Positions 19,275 through 22,469 of a DNA stretch of 22,469 nucleotides are shown one piece after another. This stretch comes from a virus: the IMG/VR virus record IMGVR_UViG_3300013094_005466, positions 1-22,469 of that record; one strand, given 5' to 3'. Each line of letters begins with the position of its first letter. The first letter of the stretch is position 1. The notes under the pieces are model-generated. The model was not told where the DNA came from. It made no database searches and worked only from the letters and a program-made list of their open reading frames with translations. A program made the position numbers and the translations under genes.

Positions 19275-19845
19275 AATCCGCGCTGATGTGGAGGCTTACG
19301 GATGGAAGCACATTGCTTACCATCCGGGCCTGCGTGGGGTTTTGCCGGCGGTGAAGATGTTTTGCAGCGCGGTGCTGGATAACACGACGCCGAGGCGGTG
19401 GCTGTCGCTGCTGGGGCCGTCTGGGGTGGGCAAGACGCACCTGCTGAAGCAGGCGGTGCGGCTGCTGGAAACGAAGTGGCGGATCAAGACAAAGACGGGG
19501 TTTCGTGGGCCGAATGTGGCGCATCTGATCCCAGCGGCGGATTTGACGGATTGGAAGGCAGCCCAGGTGTACGCGGCCTATGATTTGATCTACATTGAGG
19601 ACATCGGGGCGGGGCAGTCGATGGACGGCGGATCGGGCAAAGTGACGGCGTCGCGCATCCGTGAACTGTTGCAACTGCGGAGCAACAAATGGACGCTGCT
19701 GGATGCGAATCTTTACCGGGCTGACATCGCGGCGGCATTGGACGGGCGCATTGCGAGCCGACTGAAGAGGGACGGCTCCTGGATGATCGAGATCCCTGAT
19801 GAGGTGCCTGATTTCTGGGATGTCTCCGAAACTAAACAGCCATGA
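19210..19845 (+). CDS. DnaC/IstB-like AAA+ ATPase
   Basis: This 211-residue protein is read from the ATG at 19210. A TTG at 19177 is in frame but less likely. Walker A is at 69-76 (GPSGVGKT), Walker B at 125-132 (DLIYIEDI), with a Ser/Thr sensor region ('ASRIRELLQLRSNKWTLLDA') and an Arg finger-like segment ('GRIASRLKRD', 179-188). The size and motif spacing suit DnaC-type helicase loaders and IstB transposition helpers. The family hydrolyses ATP to load a DnaB-type helicase or to remodel a transposase complex. The prophage already has a MuB-like ATPase, so helicase loading is my preferred role. The next gene starts by ATGA overlap. Confidence 0.82.
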   Translation: MQNEPQPLAAVIQQIQRAATVEIRADVEAYGWKHIAYHPGLRGVLPAVKMFCSAVLDNTTPRRWLSLLGPSGVGKTHLLKQAVRLLETKWRIKTKTGFRGPNVAHLIPAADLTDWKAAQVYAAYDLIYIEDIGAGQSMDGGSGKVTASRIRELLQLRSNKWTLLDANLYRADIAAALDGRIASRLKRDGSWMIEIPDEVPDFWDVSETKQP

Positions 19846-20306
19846 CTTCGACCCTTTCCAAGAAACTGAATGGAACGCCAACGCCTGCGAAGGTGCGGGT
19901 GGAGTTCATGCCGGGGCGGGTGATGGAGGTGGTGCCGTTTGAGTCGGCGTCGGTGCCGAAGTTTGTGGTGTGCCGGTTGGTGAAGCAGGCGAATGGGATG
20001 TTTGCGCTGATCCCACAGCAGTGGAGCCAGCAGGTGAGGCTGACCCACCAACTGTGCCGCGACATGGGGATCCAGTGTGACCGGAAGATTGTGTACAATC
20101 TGATCCGGGCGGGGTTTGTGAAGGGGACGATGATTTCTGCACGCAACACGATGGTGGATGTGCTGAGTCTGGTGGAGCACCTGCAGCGGTGCCAGATTGG
20201 CAGCGGGAAGCCGGTGTACTGGACGAAGGCGCGGATCGAGAAGTATCGCTTTGCTTCCATAGGGGCGGTAGAGGAATGCGAGGATGATGATGCGGACGAA
20301 GATTGA
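19842..20306 (+). CDS. Hypothetical protein, possible DNA-binding
   Basis: This 154-residue protein starts MTSTLSKKLNGTPTPAKVRV. The N-terminal half has beta-type segments ('VRVEFMPGRVMEVVPFES', 'KFVVCRLVKQANGMFALIPQ'). The middle part is helical with 'LTHQLCRDMGIQCDRKIVYN' and 'LIRAGFVKGTMISARNTMVD', which reads like an excisionase-type HTH. The C-terminus is acidic (EECEDDDADED). It starts by ATGA overlap with the ATPase gene and ends just before gpF. In Mu, terminase and portal would be in this place; it resembles neither. Confidence 0.65.
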   Translation: MTSTLSKKLNGTPTPAKVRVEFMPGRVMEVVPFESASVPKFVVCRLVKQANGMFALIPQQWSQQVRLTHQLCRDMGIQCDRKIVYNLIRAGFVKGTMISARNTMVDVLSLVEHLQRCQIGSGKPVYWTKARIEKYRFASIGAVEECEDDDADED

Positions 20307-20311
20307 CGGTC

Positions 20312-21844
20312 ATGGCTTCTCCGTTTCTCTCTGAACCGACCCCTCACACGGAGGCGTCTGCGTGGCTGCGCGGCAAGCCGGTGGTGAGTAAGGAGATCTT
20401 TGACAATCTGCTGCCTGAACTGCGAGCACGGGCGTTTTTGGTGCAAGGGGTTGAGGACGCGAATGTGGTGGCTGAGGTGCGTGAGATCGTGGCGAAACTG
20501 CCGGAAGGTATGCCGTGGGAGGAAGCGAAAAAGGAGATCGCGAAGAAGCTGGGGCCGTGGCTGAGCACGGATGATGAGGCGATGATGGCGGCACGGGCGC
20601 GGGCGGAGCTGATCCTGCGGACGCATGGATTTCAGGCCTACCAGGTGACAGCCCATAAGATCATGCGGGCGCAAGAGGACGTGTTTCCATTTTGGGAGTA
20701 CCTGAGCCTGGGGGACGGGAAGGTGCGGCCTGCCCACGCAGCGCTGAATCATAAGGTGTGCCCGGCGGATTCACCCTTTTGGCATGACCATTCGCCGCCA
20801 TGGCAGTGGGGGTGCCGTTGCCGTAAAGTGGCGCTGCTGCCGCATGAGGTGGCGGAGATGGAGGCAGAGGACAAGGGACTGCCACCGGAGCGCCAGCGGG
20901 TGATGCAAGGCCCGGCACTGAAGCTGGCTGAGCAGGGACGGATTTACAATGCGGCGGGTCAGCAACTGGACATCAAGAGTGACCGCCAGAAGGGAAAGCC
21001 GGGGGGCTTTGTGTTTGACCCGGATGCTTTGACGGTGCCGCTGTCTGAACTGAAGGCGCGATATGACCCTATTACGTGGGCTGAATTTGAACAGAACTCG
21101 AAGGCGACGAAGTTGGATGATGGTCGCTCGGTCTGGAGCTGGCTGAACGGGGCCAAGGCTCCGAAGGTGAAGCCGGGGAAGGTCGCGCCGGCGGTGGTGG
21201 CTGCGGTGAAGCCTGGCGCTGCCGTGGCTGCAGCTACGACTCAGGACGGGGCGCTGGTGTCTGAGGCGCTGGACCTGGCGAAGACGGGGGTGCATGAAGC
21301 GGCGGCGAAGACGGCGCTGGATGCGATCGACAAGGTGCATTCGGACGGGGCGCTGCCGATGGCGGATGTGATCGCCGACACGGTGACGAAGATGGATGCG
21401 CTGGGGTCGTATGACCCGAGGACGAACGCGATTGAATTTGCCCATGATGGTACCTGGCCTGAGCTGACGGTGGTGCATGAGGTGGGTCATTTCCTGGACC
21501 GTCGTGCTTTGGGCAGCGGGGTGGGCTACGCCACGCACAGCCTGGACACTCCTGAGCTGCGAGACTGGTGGACTGCGATTGTGGGCTCGCCGACTTTCCA
21601 GAGCATCACACCGCGCAAGACTCGCGATCTGGATGCCTGGGCCTACTTCACGAGTCCGCATGAGGCCTGGGCGCGGAGCTACTCGCAGTTTATCGCGATG
21701 GAGAGTGCCGACCCTATTTTGAAGGCGTGCGTGGACCGCGTGCTGAAGTGTCCGCAGCCCTGGCGACAGTGGCAGGAGGCTGAATTTAAACCCATCGCGG
21801 ATGCGATCCGGGCCGTACTGCAATCGAAGGGATGGATGCCATGA
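20312..21844 (+). CDS. Mu gpF-like minor head protein fused to a zincin-like metallopeptidase domain
   Basis: This 510-residue protein is read from ATG 20312; a TTG three codons upstream is in frame. Residues about 90-180 form the MuF/SPP1 gp7 domain, with 'LGDGKVRPAHAALNHKVC', 'DSPFWHDHSPPWQWGCRCRK' and the conserved Cys residues. An Ala/Pro/Lys linker spans 281-315. The C-terminal part has H389-E390-x-x-H393 ('LTVVHEVGHFLDRR') and E451 in 'SPHEAWARSYSQFIAMES', the HExxH plus Glu pattern of zinc metallopeptidases. MuF proteins often carry C-terminal enzyme or toxin domains delivered with the virion. The gpF domain is secure; metallopeptidase activity is inferred from the motif. Confidence 0.88.
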   Translation: MASPFLSEPTPHTEASAWLRGKPVVSKEIFDNLLPELRARAFLVQGVEDANVVAEVREIVAKLPEGMPWEEAKKEIAKKLGPWLSTDDEAMMAARARAELILRTHGFQAYQVTAHKIMRAQEDVFPFWEYLSLGDGKVRPAHAALNHKVCPADSPFWHDHSPPWQWGCRCRKVALLPHEVAEMEAEDKGLPPERQRVMQGPALKLAEQGRIYNAAGQQLDIKSDRQKGKPGGFVFDPDALTVPLSELKARYDPITWAEFEQNSKATKLDDGRSVWSWLNGAKAPKVKPGKVAPAVVAAVKPGAAVAAATTQDGALVSEALDLAKTGVHEAAAKTALDAIDKVHSDGALPMADVIADTVTKMDALGSYDPRTNAIEFAHDGTWPELTVVHEVGHFLDRRALGSGVGYATHSLDTPELRDWWTAIVGSPTFQSITPRKTRDLDAWAYFTSPHEAWARSYSQFIAMESADPILKACVDRVLKCPQPWRQWQEAEFKPIADAIRAVLQSKGWMP

Positions 21845-22002
21845 GCGAGACGACTGAAGAACTCGAAGACCGTGTGATTGCCGCCCTGGGCGCTGGCACG
21901 ATGGACCGCAAACAGGCGGTGGCTGAATTTACTCGGGCTGGCTGGCCCCAGGCGCTCGCACTGGATTTTGTGAGCGTGATCGTCGATGGTAAGGGCGAAT
22001 GA
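21841..22002 (+). CDS. Short acidic hypothetical protein (53 aa)
   Basis: The frame starts by ATGA overlap with the gpF-like gene and its own TGA overlaps the next ATG, so it is translationally coupled on both sides. It is a 53-residue acidic, helical protein, MSETTEELEDRVIAALGAGT, then 'MDRKQAVAEFTRAGWPQALA'. No family is recognised. It could regulate or protect the gpF-like protein (an immunity-type partner for the fused enzyme domain is one possibility), but it could equally be a head accessory protein. Confidence 0.65.
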   Translation: MSETTEELEDRVIAALGAGTMDRKQAVAEFTRAGWPQALALDFVSVIVDGKGE

Positions 22003-22469
22003 AACTGCGAATCAAAGCGACCCGCAACGTTGTGACGCCTGACCTGGCTGCCAAGATGCGCAAGGCCAGGAACCCACGCAAGGCGCTGGAGGCCATCGGT
22101 TTGACGGTGGTGAGCATGCAGCAGCGGGCGTTTACGACCCCGGCGCTGCGACCCACGGCCTGGGCTCCGCTGAAACCGGCTACGATCAAGGCCAAGATCG
22201 CCAAGGGCTACGGCACGCAGCCGCTGATCTCATCCGGGGCGCTGGCGCATGCGGGGCGGATCGTGAAGACCACGAGCACGGCGGTTACGGTGGGTAGCGA
22301 TCGCCGCGTCAATGGTCACAGCCTGGCAGCGATCCACCAGCTCGGCACCCAGGATGGGAAAATCCCGGCGCGTCCGACGTGGCCATTCAACCGCGATGGC
22401 AAGCCGACTGCCAAGGCGGATGCCAACATCAAGGCCGCTGCCAGGGCTGCTCTCGATCTGGAGCGATGA
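21999..22469 (+). CDS. Mu gpG-like virion morphogenesis protein
   Basis: This 156-residue protein starts MKLRIKATRNVVTPDLAAKM. The pattern matches the phage virion morphogenesis (gpG / tail-completion, Phage_tail_S) family: 'GLTVVSMQQRAFTTPALRPT', 'WAPLKPATIKAKIAKGYGTQ', 'PLISSGALAHAGRIVKTTST', 'VTVGSDRRVNGHSLAAIHQL' and 'IPARPTWPFNRDG'. In Mu, gpG follows gpF and takes part in head/tail morphogenesis, so the F-small gene-G order fits. It starts by ATGA overlap and its stop codon is the last codon of the window, so the gene is complete. Confidence 0.87.
   Translation: MKLRIKATRNVVTPDLAAKMRKARNPRKALEAIGLTVVSMQQRAFTTPALRPTAWAPLKPATIKAKIAKGYGTQPLISSGALAHAGRIVKTTSTAVTVGSDRRVNGHSLAAIHQLGTQDGKIPARPTWPFNRDGKPTAKADANIKAAARAALDLER

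Overview
The window is about 22.5 kb of a Mu-like (transposable) prophage or phage genome. No host gene, tRNA, rRNA or CRISPR array was seen. Recognisable Mu-type functions are a repressor with a divergent Ner/Cro-like regulator, a DDE transposase (A-like) followed by an AAA+ ATPase (B-like), a Gam-like DNA-end protector, the I-type protease/scaffold, a gpT-type major capsid protein, a gp36 (DUF1320) protein, a gpF-type minor head protein and a gpG-type virion morphogenesis protein. The host cannot be fixed from sequence alone. High GC, Sec-type signal peptides and almost complete lack of Shine-Dalgarno sequences suggest a GC-rich Gram-negative bacterium; Verrucomicrobiota is a plausible but unproven guess.

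Layout. From about 8.4 kb to the left edge, the minus strand carries a leftward structural operon: protease/scaffold, signal-peptide-bearing decoration-like protein, major capsid protein, small protein, second signal-peptide decoration-like protein, paralogous small protein, a candidate terminator, gp36, a putative tail-completion protein with a 39-residue repeat, a glycine-rich fibre-like protein with a signal peptide, and three unrecognised proteins, the last cut by the window edge. At 8.46-9.82 kb, still on the minus strand, is the immunity module: a one-TM protein behind a double-HTH, S24-peptidase repressor. A short operator-rich gap (9.80-9.88 kb) separates it from the rightward early operon.

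The plus strand holds a Ner-like regulator, three small ORFs, a ParB-like protein, four more small ORFs (two with one TM each), transposase, a small ORF, the MuB-like ATPase, a basic coiled-coil protein, a MarR-like regulator, Gam, an unknown gene interrupted by a C12 tract, further small genes including a winged-helix protein, a DnaC/IstB-like ATPase with two unknown neighbours, then gpF (with a C-terminal zincin-like metallopeptidase motif), a small ORF, and gpG ending at the right edge. Genes are tightly packed, with many 4-nt ATGA or GTGA stop/start overlaps. There is no gene-free stretch longer than about 120 bases.

How it fits together. The repressor would hold the ner-A-B direction silent. 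A, B and Gam would carry out replicative transposition, and the DnaC-like ATPase could help helicase loading. The head genes are split between two opposite arms: F and G rightward, I and T leftward. In Mu these four are adjacent and co-directional. The observed circular order equals the Mu order with the I-to-tail block inverted. No terminase, portal, sheath or tape-measure gene is in the window; they presumably lie beyond the edges.
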